Below, piece after piece: positions 42,866 through 50,174 of a stretch of 64,000 nucleotides of DNA. Within the stretch, counting starts at the first letter, position 1. Each line of letters begins with the position of its first letter. The notes under the pieces are model-generated. The model was given only the letters and a program-made list of their open reading frames with translations, searched no databases and had not been told where the DNA came from. Origin of the DNA: QUBU01 sp014337915 (GTDB lineage: Bacteria > Pseudomonadota > Gammaproteobacteria > Steroidobacterales > GCA-2729495); contig SZOW01000001.1 of the NCBI GenBank assembly GCA_030263395.1, forward strand, positions 180,469 through 244,468. The letters are read 5' to 3'. Made by a program: the position numbers and the translations under genes.

Positions 42866-43522
42866 ATGACCACCTGGGCACTGTTACCGGTCCGGTCGCT
42901 GACCGGCGCGAAGAGCCGCCTGGCAGCAACCCTCGACGCCAGCGAACGCGCCGCCCTGGCGCGCTGCCTGGTGCAATCCGTCATCGAAGCCACCAAGACC
43001 GCCCGCGGCATCGATGCGGTGGCGGTGGTCACTGGCGATGCCGCGGCGCGCGCCCTGGCCGAGGCCAACGGCTGCCGCTGGCTGCCCGATGATCCAGCGC
43101 TCGGCCTGTCCGGCAACGTGGACGCTACCATGGCCCAGCTGGCCGGCGAAGGTGTGCAGACCGTGGTGGTCGTGCCCGCCGACCTGCCGTTGCTGGCCGC
43201 AGCGGACCTCGAGACCCTGCTCGCCGGCCATGGCAGCGGCGTCACGGTGGTGCCGGCTGCCGCGGACGGTGGCACCAACGCCCTGGTGATGACGCCGCCC
43301 GCTGCGGCGCCCTGCCGCTTCGGGCCGGACAGCGCGCAGGCGCACCTGCAGGCCGCGCGGGAGCGCGGTGTCGCCGCCCGCCTGCTGGCACTGCCCGGCT
43401 TTGCGCGCGACCTCGACACCGTGGATGATGTGCGCTGGCTCTGCGCGCAACCGGATGGCGGAACGGCGCGCGAGTACCTCGAACACAGCGGCATCTGCGC
43501 GCGCCTGCGGGCGTGCGGCTGA
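42866..43522 (+). CDS. cofC: 2-phospho-L-lactate/PEP guanylyltransferase CofC
   Basis: A 218-residue nucleotidyltransferase that activates 2-phospholactate, phosphoenolpyruvate or 3-phosphoglycerate with GTP for CofD. LLPVRSLTGAKSRLA at the N-terminus, VVVPADLPLL in the centre and DGGTNALVMTPP are the expected sugar-nucleotidyltransferase-like motifs. The substrate cannot be told from sequence alone by eye; proteobacterial relatives are known that use 3-phosphoglycerate. It begins 10 bp after cofD. Confidence 0.9.
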   Translation: MTTWALLPVRSLTGAKSRLAATLDASERAALARCLVQSVIEATKTARGIDAVAVVTGDAAARALAEANGCRWLPDDPALGLSGNVDATMAQLAGEGVQTVVVVPADLPLLAAADLETLLAGHGSGVTVVPAAADGGTNALVMTPPAAAPCRFGPDSAQAHLQAARERGVAARLLALPGFARDLDTVDDVRWLCAQPDGGTAREYLEHSGICARLRACG

Positions 43523-43536
43523 AAACGGCGAACACG

Positions 43537-45921
43537 ATGACAGACTGGCAGCAACTCGACGGCGCGCAGGCTGCGGACCAGGCGGCGGCCATGCCCCTGC
43601 CCGAACTCCTCGCCGCCGCGGCGGCGGCACGTGACAGCGGGCATGGCGCGGTGGTGAGCTACTCGCGCAAGGTCTTCATCCCGCTGACCGAACTCTGCCG
43701 CGATGTCTGCCACTACTGCACCTACGCCAAGACGCCGCGGCGCCTGCAGGCGGCCTACCTCGATCCCGAGGCGGTGCTGGCGATCGCCCGGGCCGGCCAG
43801 GCTCAGGGCTGCCGCGAGGCGCTGTTCACCCTGGGCGACAAGCCGGAGCTGCGTTACCGCACCGCGCGCGATGCGCTCAGGGCACTGGGCTACTCCTCCA
43901 CACTGGCCTACCTGCGCGCCATGGCGGAGCGCGTGCTGAAGGAAACCGGCCTGCTGCCGCACCTGAATCCCGGCGTGCTGGCCGCCGACGATTACCGCAC
44001 GCTGCGCACGGTGGCGCCCTCGATGGGCATCATGCTGGAGTCGGCCAGCCCGCGGCTCGCCGCGCGCGGCGGCCCGCATTTCGGCTCCCCGGACAAACTG
44101 CCGGAGGTGCGCCTCAAGGCCATCGAGGATGCCGGCGTCGCCGGCGTCGCCCTCACCTCCGGCCTGCTCATCGGCATCGGCGAGACACGGCGCGAGCGCA
44201 TCGACAGCCTGGTGGCCCTGCGCGACAGCCACCGCCGCCACGGCCACCTGCAGGAAATCATCATCCAGAACTTCGTGCCCAAGCCCGGCACCAAGCTCGC
44301 CGCTGCCCCGCCACCGCCGTTCGCCGAGCTACAGTGGACCATCGCCGTGGCGCGGCTGCTGTTCGGCCCCGCGATGAACATCCAGGCGCCGCCGAACCTC
44401 AACGAGGGCCGGCTCGGCGAACTCATCGCGGCCGGCATCAATGACTGGGGTGGCGTCTCGCCGGTGACGCCGGACCATGTCAACCCGGAGTCTCCCTGGC
44501 CACAACTCACCGAACTCGCGCAGCAGACCGCAGCCGCCGGCAAGACGCTGGTGGAACGGCTGACGCTCTACCCGGCCTACCTGCGCGAGCGCCAGCACTG
44601 GCTGGATGCGAGCCTCGTCACCGCGGTGCTGCGCCATGCCGATGCCGCAGGCTTCGCCCGTGACGACAGCTGGGCCGCGGGCGACAGCAGGTCGCGCGCA
44701 CCGGCGGCTGCCGCCGCCAGCGGCGGCTTCGCCGATCGCGCCATCGCGGCGGCCGTGGCCCGGGCACGGGCCGGCGAACGCCTCGATGCCCCGGACCTCG
44801 AGCGGCTGTTCGCAGCACGTGGCGCGGATGTCGATCGCCTCTGCGCGGCCGCCGATGCGCTGCGCGCGGAGGCCTGTGGCGACACGGTCAGCTACGTCGT
44901 CAATCGCAACATCAACTACACCAACCTCTGCGCCTACAAGTGCCAGTTCTGCGCCTTCGCCAAGGGCAAGGCCGACGAGGACCTGCGCGGCGCGCCCTAC
45001 GTGCTCGACCTCGCCGAGATCGGCCGGCGCGCGGCTGAAGCCTGGGACCGCGGCGCCACGGAAGTCTGCCTGCAGGGTGGCATCCACCCGGCATTCACCG
45101 GCCAGACCTACCTCGACGTGCTGCGCACGGTGAAGGAAGCCGCGCCGGGCATCCACGTGCATGCCTTTTCACCGCTGGAGGTGACCCAGGGCGCGCGCAC
45201 CCTGGGCATTGGCGTGGAGGCGTTCCTGCGCCAGCTGCGGGATGCGGGCCTCGGCACGTTGCCCGGCACCGCCGCCGAGATCCTCGACGACGAGGTGCGC
45301 CGGCAGATCTGCCCGGACAAGGTCAATACCCTGCAGTGGCTCAACGTGGTAGCGACCGCGCACCAGGTCGGCCTGCGCACCACGGCGACCATCATGTTCG
45401 GCCACCTCGAGGCACCACGGCACTGGGCGCGCCACCTGCTGGCGATCCGCGACCTGCAGCAGCAGACCGGCGGCTTCACCGAATTCGTGCCGCTGCCCTT
45501 CGTGCATATGGAGGCACCGCTCTACCGTCGCGGCCGCGCACGCCCGGGCCCGACCTGGCGCGAGGCGCGGCTGATGCATGCAGTGTCGCGGCTGGCACTG
45601 CACCCGCTGATCCCCAATATCCAGGCCTCCTGGACCAAGCTCGGCGAAGCCGGCGCAGCGCAGCTGCTGCAGGCCGGGGTCAATGACCTCGGCGGCACGC
45701 TGATGAACGAATCGATCTCGCGCGCCGCCGGCGCGGCCCACGGCCAGGAACTGCCGCCCGAACGCATGGACGCCCTGATCCGCAGCGTCGGCCGCCAGCC
45801 GCGCCAGCGCACGACGCTCTACGGCGAGCCGCCGGCCGCACGCATCGCGCAGTCCTACGACGCACCCGAACTCGCGGCCATGAGTTTCCGCGCCGCGCGC
45901 GACTACCAGGCTGCCTCCTGA
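43537..45921 (+). CDS. fbiC: Fo synthase, CofG-CofH fusion (FbiC)
   Basis: A 794-residue protein with two radical-SAM domains that together make the deazaflavin Fo from tyrosine and 5-amino-6-ribitylamino-uracil. The first cluster motif is C54, C58, C61 (CRDVCHYC), in the CofG-like half; the second is C465, C469, C472 (CAYKCQFC), in the CofH-like half. The fused form is that of actinobacterial FbiC, whereas archaea have separate genes. ATG at 43537 is preferred; GTG at 43513, overlapping cofC, would add eight residues. With CofC, CofD and CofE this completes the F420 core pathway. Confidence 0.95.
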   Translation: MTDWQQLDGAQAADQAAAMPLPELLAAAAAARDSGHGAVVSYSRKVFIPLTELCRDVCHYCTYAKTPRRLQAAYLDPEAVLAIARAGQAQGCREALFTLGDKPELRYRTARDALRALGYSSTLAYLRAMAERVLKETGLLPHLNPGVLAADDYRTLRTVAPSMGIMLESASPRLAARGGPHFGSPDKLPEVRLKAIEDAGVAGVALTSGLLIGIGETRRERIDSLVALRDSHRRHGHLQEIIIQNFVPKPGTKLAAAPPPPFAELQWTIAVARLLFGPAMNIQAPPNLNEGRLGELIAAGINDWGGVSPVTPDHVNPESPWPQLTELAQQTAAAGKTLVERLTLYPAYLRERQHWLDASLVTAVLRHADAAGFARDDSWAAGDSRSRAPAAAAASGGFADRAIAAAVARARAGERLDAPDLERLFAARGADVDRLCAAADALRAEACGDTVSYVVNRNINYTNLCAYKCQFCAFAKGKADEDLRGAPYVLDLAEIGRRAAEAWDRGATEVCLQGGIHPAFTGQTYLDVLRTVKEAAPGIHVHAFSPLEVTQGARTLGIGVEAFLRQLRDAGLGTLPGTAAEILDDEVRRQICPDKVNTLQWLNVVATAHQVGLRTTATIMFGHLEAPRHWARHLLAIRDLQQQTGGFTEFVPLPFVHMEAPLYRRGRARPGPTWREARLMHAVSRLALHPLIPNIQASWTKLGEAGAAQLLQAGVNDLGGTLMNESISRAAGAAHGQELPPERMDALIRSVGRQPRQRTTLYGEPPAARIAQSYDAPELAAMSFRAARDYQAAS

Positions 45922-45943
45922 GACCCCACAACCACGATCCACG

Positions 45944-46141
45944 GTGACCCGCGTGACCCAGAAGCGACAACCCGCCCCGGCAGAACCCCATGTGCATGGC
46001 CCCGACTGCGACCATGACCACGACCACCACCACGAACCGGCCGAACCCTATCGCCGCGACACGCCGAAGCTCGGTCGCAACGATCCCTGCTTCTGCGGCA
46101 GCGGCAAGAAATACAAGAAGTGCCACGGCGCCGCCAGCTGA
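45944..46141 (+). CDS. Small SEC-C motif protein
   Basis: A 65-residue protein ending in the zinc-binding SEC-C motif (NDPCFCGSGKKYKKCHG), as at the C-terminus of SecA. The middle is a metal-binding-like histidine/aspartate run around HGPDCDHDHDHHHE. There is no ATG; GTG at 45944 or 45953 serves as start. It follows fbiC by 22 bp and could be the last gene of the F420 operon. Function unknown; SEC-C motifs bind zinc and often contact ribosomes or partner proteins. Confidence 0.72.
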   Translation: MTRVTQKRQPAPAEPHVHGPDCDHDHDHHHEPAEPYRRDTPKLGRNDPCFCGSGKKYKKCHGAAS

Positions 46142-46155
46142 CTGAGGAGTTAAGG

Positions 46156-46272
46156 GGGGAATTAAGGGGAATTAAGGGGACAGTTTACTTATCTGTTACT
46201 ACCATTCTCAAAACAGGACCGCATCTCAAGAACAGATAAGTAAACTGTCCCCTTAATTCCCTTTAATTCCCC
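46156..46272. mobile_element. 117-bp palindromic MITE/REP-like element
   Basis: Two 42-base inverted arms (46156-46197 and 46231-46272) match at 41 of 42 positions and flank a 33-base spacer. The arms contain GGGGACAGTTTACTTATCTG and a tandem GGGGAATTAA. It is AT-richer than everything nearby and codes for nothing. Similar GGGGACAGT-type palindromes accompany REP-associated (Y1/IS200-like) transposases in many bacteria; that link is from memory. No transposase is in the window, so this would be a non-autonomous copy. It ends six bases before the arfB start. Confidence 0.75.
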
Positions 46273-46278
46273 ATTCCC

Positions 46279-46698
46279 ATGCTGCAGGTCTCGCCGACTG
46301 TCGCCGTTCCGCTGTCGGACATCGTGCTCAGCGCAGTGCGGGCCCAGGGCGCGGGCGGACAGAACGTCAACAAAGTCGCCTCCGCGGTGCACCTGCGCTT
46401 CGACATCGGCGCCTCGTCGCTACCGCTGGAGGTGAAGGAACGGCTGCGTGAACTGCGAGACCGGCGCATCAGCAGCGATGGCGTCATCGTCATCAAGGCG
46501 CAGCGCTTTCGCAACCTGGAGCAGAACCGCGACGATGCGCTGGCCCGGCTGGCCGAACTGCTGGCACTGGCGCTGGTGAAGCGCAAGACGCGGCGCCCGA
46601 CGCGGCCGACCCGCGCCTCGCGCCAGCGGCGCCTGGAAAGCAAGAAGAAAGCCGCGGCCACCAAACGCCTGCGCGCCAGGCCTGGGCCCGACGCCTGA
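46279..46698 (+). CDS. arfB: Alternative ribosome-rescue factor ArfB (YaeJ)
   Basis: A 139-residue peptidyl-tRNA hydrolase that frees ribosomes stalled without a stop codon. The GGQ motif is at residues 26-28 (RAQGAGGQNVNK), followed by the release-factor-like domain and a basic C-terminal tail (RLESKKKAAATKRLRAR) that reaches into the mRNA channel. Length matches E. coli ArfB (140). The palindromic element ends directly in front, so no normal Shine-Dalgarno is visible and the start codon sits beside a very stable hairpin; expression may be affected. Confidence 0.92.
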   Translation: MLQVSPTVAVPLSDIVLSAVRAQGAGGQNVNKVASAVHLRFDIGASSLPLEVKERLRELRDRRISSDGVIVIKAQRFRNLEQNRDDALARLAELLALALVKRKTRRPTRPTRASRQRRLESKKKAAATKRLRARPGPDA

Positions 46699-46729
46699 CG
46701 CTCAGTGCGGCGCCCGCCCCGGGGCAAGC

Positions 46730-47743
46730 TCAGAGCAGCGCCGGCAGCACCCGCTCGCCGATCAGGCGGATGGACTCGGCGGGGTGCGCATAGAGCCGCA
46801 GCGCCACGCTACCGAGGCCCGCTTCCCGCAGGTGTCGCAGCCTGGCAATGAGGCCATTGAGCGCAGCCGGCGTGCCGCACAGCGTGACGTTGTCCACCAG
46901 CGCATCGAGCACCGGCTCGGGAATGCCTTCGACCTGGTGGCTGCCGGCGGCGAAGGCGCGGGCAAAGGCCGCGCGGCTGCCCATGACCAGGCGCACGTCG
47001 TCCGGGTCGAGGAACTCCGCGAGCAGCCAGGGACGGAAGATGCCGCGCAGGAACAGCCAGCGGCGTGCCTCGCGCCGTGCCTCGGCCTCGTCGGCGTAGA
47101 CATGCCAGGCCGTGAAGACACTGGTCCAGAAACCGCCGGCGCGGGATCTGCCGCCGGCCTCGAGCGCGGCATCCAGCGTGGCGATGACCTGCGCGGCCGG
47201 CCCCGGCGGTACGTCGCTCATCATGATGCCGTCACCCGCCGTGGCGGCCATGCGCAGCATCTGCGCCTGGCCAGCGCCGATGTACACCGGCGGCATCGGC
47301 GCGGTGGCCCAGCCGAAGCGGCAGCCATGCACCTCGTACATCTCGCCGCCGAATTCCACCGGCTCGCGACTGGCCGCCGCACGGATGATCGCCGCACATT
47401 CGCGCACCGCGCGCACACGACGCGCCGGCGCGAGGCCGAGCGCCTGCAGTGCTTCGCCGCCGCCACCAATGACGACCCGCGCGCGCCCGCCGGCCAGCTC
47501 GTTCAGGGTCAGCAGACTGGCGGCGATCTTCAGCGGATGCGTGTCGTAGGGATTCACCGCGATGGGCCCAAGCGTGATGCGGCTGGTGCGCAACGCGGTG
47601 CGCGCCAGGTTCGCCCAGGGGTCGCGCGAATCGTTGAGGCTCGACACCCACAGGCCGCTGATACCGCAACGCTCGGCCAGCTCGCCGAGCGTCGCCAGTT
47701 CCCCGGCCGATGCACGGCTGTCGAGGATGACGTCGACGTCCAT
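46730..47743 (-). CDS. F420-dependent-type LLM oxidoreductase
   Basis: A 337-residue luciferase-like protein. MDVDVILDSRASAGEL, ITLGPIAVNPYDTHPLKIAAS, LTLNELAGGRARVVIGGGGEAL and ATAGDGIMMSDVPPGP are LLM/F420-branch features. It starts 5 bp after its upstream partner at 47749-48783, so the two form an operon. It resembles the oxidoreductase at 39293-40360 in overall design. Substrate unknown; its place next to F420 genes supports F420 as cofactor. Confidence 0.82.
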   Translation of the reverse strand: MDVDVILDSRASAGELATLGELAERCGISGLWVSSLNDSRDPWANLARTALRTSRITLGPIAVNPYDTHPLKIAASLLTLNELAGGRARVVIGGGGEALQALGLAPARRVRAVRECAAIIRAAASREPVEFGGEMYEVHGCRFGWATAPMPPVYIGAGQAQMLRMAATAGDGIMMSDVPPGPAAQVIATLDAALEAGGRSRAGGFWTSVFTAWHVYADEAEARREARRWLFLRGIFRPWLLAEFLDPDDVRLVMGSRAAFARAFAAGSHQVEGIPEPVLDALVDNVTLCGTPAALNGLIARLRHLREAGLGSVALRLYAHPAESIRLIGERVLPALL

Positions 47744-47748
47744 GGCCG

Positions 47749-48783
47749 CTACAGCAGCTCCGTGGCCAGCAGCCGCATGGCCTCGATGCTGCAGCCGCTG
47801 GCCAGCATGGAACCGACGCGGCCACTGCGGCCGGCCTCCTTCCAGGCACCGAGGCGCTCGCGGATGCGCGCGGCCGGGCCGACGAGGGCCACCTGGTCGA
47901 TCAGCGCATCGGGCACCGCGGCGGCGGCGGCGGCACGCTTGCCGGCGAGGTACAGGTCCTGGATGCGCAGGGCGGCATCCGCATAGCCCATGCGCGTCAC
48001 GTAGTCGAAGTAGAAGTTGCGGCCCTTCGGGCCCATGCCGCCGATGTAGAGCGCCAGGTTCTCGCGCACCGGCGCGCGGGCACGCTCGAGGTCATCGTCC
48101 AGCGACACCGGCACCGCCGGCGCCACCTCGAAGCTCGCGCGCGCACGCCCGCTCAGCGCCAGGCCCTCGGCCACGTGGGGCTCGATGATTTCCGGATGCT
48201 CCGGACTCAGCCAGACGGGAAATACGCCGTCGGCCACTTCCGCGGCGCAGGCGATACCCTTGGGCGTGACTGCCGCGGTGAAGATGCGCAGGGTCGGATC
48301 GGCGTGCAGGATGCCCTTCATCGGCGTGCCGAGTCCGCTGGCGCCCGGACCGTCGTAGGGAATGCGGTACTCGCGGCCCTGATGGACCAGGGGACCGGTG
48401 CGCGCCGCCACCTGGCGCACGATGTCGATGTACTCGCGGGTGCGGGCCAGCGGCCTGCCGTAGGCCACGCCATACCAGCCCTCCACTACCCGCGGCCCGG
48501 ACGGCCCCAGGCCGAGGATGAAGCGCCCGCCGGAGAGCGTGTTGAGCGTCATGGCGGTCATGGCCGCGCAGGTCGGTGTGCGCGCGGGCATCTGCATGAT
48601 GGCGGTGCCGACATGGATGCGGCTGGTGCGCGCGAGGATCCAGCTGGCCGTGGAAACGGCGTCCATGCCGTAGGCCTCGGAAGTCCATACCGAGTGGAAG
48701 CCGAGGCGCTCGGCCTCGAGGATCTGCTCCATGGGCAGCTGGGCCTGGGCGGTGCCATAGCCAGCGACGAAACCGAGCTTCAT
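47749..48783 (-). CDS. F420-dependent-type LLM oxidoreductase
   Basis: A 344-residue luciferase-like protein of the methylene-tetrahydromethanopterin-reductase-like branch. MKLGFVAGYGTAQAQLPMEQ, FHSVWTSEAYGMDAVSTASW, RIHVGTAIMQMPARTP, GGRFILGLGPSGPRVVEGWYG and GFPVW-like FPVWLSPEHPEIIEPH support the family. The start is the ATG at 48783; upstream in-frame residues are not conserved. It precedes the other LLM gene by 5 bp. Similar actinobacterial enzymes use F420, which is made by the neighbouring locus. Confidence 0.85.
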   Translation of the reverse strand: MKLGFVAGYGTAQAQLPMEQILEAERLGFHSVWTSEAYGMDAVSTASWILARTSRIHVGTAIMQMPARTPTCAAMTAMTLNTLSGGRFILGLGPSGPRVVEGWYGVAYGRPLARTREYIDIVRQVAARTGPLVHQGREYRIPYDGPGASGLGTPMKGILHADPTLRIFTAAVTPKGIACAAEVADGVFPVWLSPEHPEIIEPHVAEGLALSGRARASFEVAPAVPVSLDDDLERARAPVRENLALYIGGMGPKGRNFYFDYVTRMGYADAALRIQDLYLAGKRAAAAAAVPDALIDQVALVGPAARIRERLGAWKEAGRSGRVGSMLASGCSIEAMRLLATELL

Positions 48784-48850
48784 GTAGGACTCCCCGATGC
48801 GGCCTGCGGCCAGCTTAGCCCCGCCGGGGGGAGAAATCACATGGGCGTGG

Positions 48851-49423
48851 TCAACGCTCCTTGGGATCGCGCAACGGCAGCCGCGTGACCTTGGCGCTGC
48901 GGCCGGTCAGCTCGCTCTGCAGTTGCTGCAGCCGGCCGGTCAGCTCCTCGCGCTCGGCGGCCAGGCGCTGGATCTGATCAGCCACCGCATCGGAACCCGC
49001 CCGGGCGACGGACAGCTCGGTTTCCGCATCCTTGACGCGGACGCTGGCGCGGATGGTCTCCTCGGCCCGGTTCACCAGTTCCCCCCGCAGGGCCTGGGTC
49101 TTGGCGCACTCGTCGGCCAGACTCCTGCGCAGGCGTTCGATCTCCTGGTTGCGCTCCTCGAGGTCGCCGCCTTTTGCCTCCATCTCGCGGCGCAGGGCCT
49201 CGGACTCCTCGCGGTGGCGCTCCAGCGCGAGTTCCGCCTCCTCCGCCTTGCGCTGGGCGACGCGCAGGTCCGCCTCCAGTGCGCGAATGCGGTGGTTCGC
49301 CTCCTCGGACCTGACCCCGCCGCGACCCCGGGCCGCCAGGCGCACGACCACGCGGCCCACGGCCCAGCCGCCGAGGACGCCAATGACCGCAAAGATCAGG
49401 ATGATCTCCTGGATGGTTAACAT
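48851..49423 (-). CDS. Membrane-anchored coiled-coil protein
   Basis: A 190-residue protein. An N-terminal membrane segment (EIILIFAVIGVLGGWAVGRVV) is followed by about 140 residues of heptad-like charged sequence (RIRALEADLRVAQRKAEEAE, then ERNQEIERLRRSL), so a coiled coil. The layout recalls YhcB/DUF1043 proteins, which influence envelope shape, but the sequence match is not specific and I leave it unnamed. ATG at 49423 has AAGGCG in front. Confidence 0.7.
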   Translation of the reverse strand: MLTIQEIILIFAVIGVLGGWAVGRVVVRLAARGRGGVRSEEANHRIRALEADLRVAQRKAEEAELALERHREESEALRREMEAKGGDLEERNQEIERLRRSLADECAKTQALRGELVNRAEETIRASVRVKDAETELSVARAGSDAVADQIQRLAAEREELTGRLQQLQSELTGRSAKVTRLPLRDPKER

Positions 49424-49518
49424 AACGCCTTGCCGGGACACCCATTATCGAGTGGGCAGCCTAGCCCGGCCCGCGGTACGGGCGCCATGTACTGGTTCTC
49501 ACGGCCGGCGACGGCTGT

Positions 49519-50106
49519 TCAGAGCGGAAAGCGCTCCGTGATCTGCATCAATGGCTGCCCATCGCAGACCACCCGGTAACTGCGGGCCAGCAGTGGCCCA
49601 CGGCAGAGCGCGGCGACTTCCGCAGGCCTTGCCGGCGCCTGCTCGCGGCCGAACCACAGGCCCTCGCGGCGGGTTTCGGCCGCAGTGTCGATGAGGATGC
49701 GCCCCAGCCCGCCGCCATCGCGTTCCAGGCCGCGACGCACGTCGGGGCCGAGGCGCGCGGCGGCGATCAGGGTATCGGCCCAGGCGAAGAAACGGCCGCT
49801 GCCGGCGCCGACCAGCAGTACCCGCCGGCGGATGGCGGGGTCGCCCGCCGCAAGCCCCAGCCAGGGCTCCGGCTGTCCGAGGCGCAGTTCCTCCTGCGCA
49901 ATGCGGCGAACTTCCACCGGTTCGAGCCAATAGGCTTCGATGAACCGGGTTACGGTGCCGTCGATCACCAGCAGGCTGCGCAGGTAGGGGTCGAGGCTGG
50001 CCACGTCCACGTCGTCCAGCCCCACGGGCCGGCTCGCCTGCGCCAGGAATACATCGGCAGTGGGATCGAATGCCGGCAATGCAGCAGCCGGAGTGGTGGC
50101 GCCCAT
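49519..50106 (-). CDS. UbiC-like (chorismate lyase superfamily) protein
   Basis: A 195-residue protein. LRSLLVIDGTVTRFIEAYW, then RRVLLVGAGSGRFFAWADTL, LGRILIDTAAETRREGLWFG and LLARSYRVVCDGQPLMQITERF follow the order seen in chorismate pyruvate-lyase and DUF98 proteins, including the R/E pairs near the end. It may release 4-hydroxybenzoate from chorismate for ubiquinone, but no ubi gene is adjacent and the match to UbiC proper is loose. It is divergent from the double hydrolase gene, 68 bp apart. Confidence 0.6.
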   Translation of the reverse strand: MGATTPAAALPAFDPTADVFLAQASRPVGLDDVDVASLDPYLRSLLVIDGTVTRFIEAYWLEPVEVRRIAQEELRLGQPEPWLGLAAGDPAIRRRVLLVGAGSGRFFAWADTLIAAARLGPDVRRGLERDGGGLGRILIDTAAETRREGLWFGREQAPARPAEVAALCRGPLLARSYRVVCDGQPLMQITERFPL

Positions 50107-50174
50107 GGCGGCAATCTTAGGCGCAAACGCAGGGCGGCGGGACAGGCGGCCCACCGGGCGCTAGACTTTTTTGC

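Noticed and set aside
46189..46392. Short minus-strand frame crossing the palindromic element
   Set aside because: It reads through the inverted repeat and the arfB start and has no coding character.
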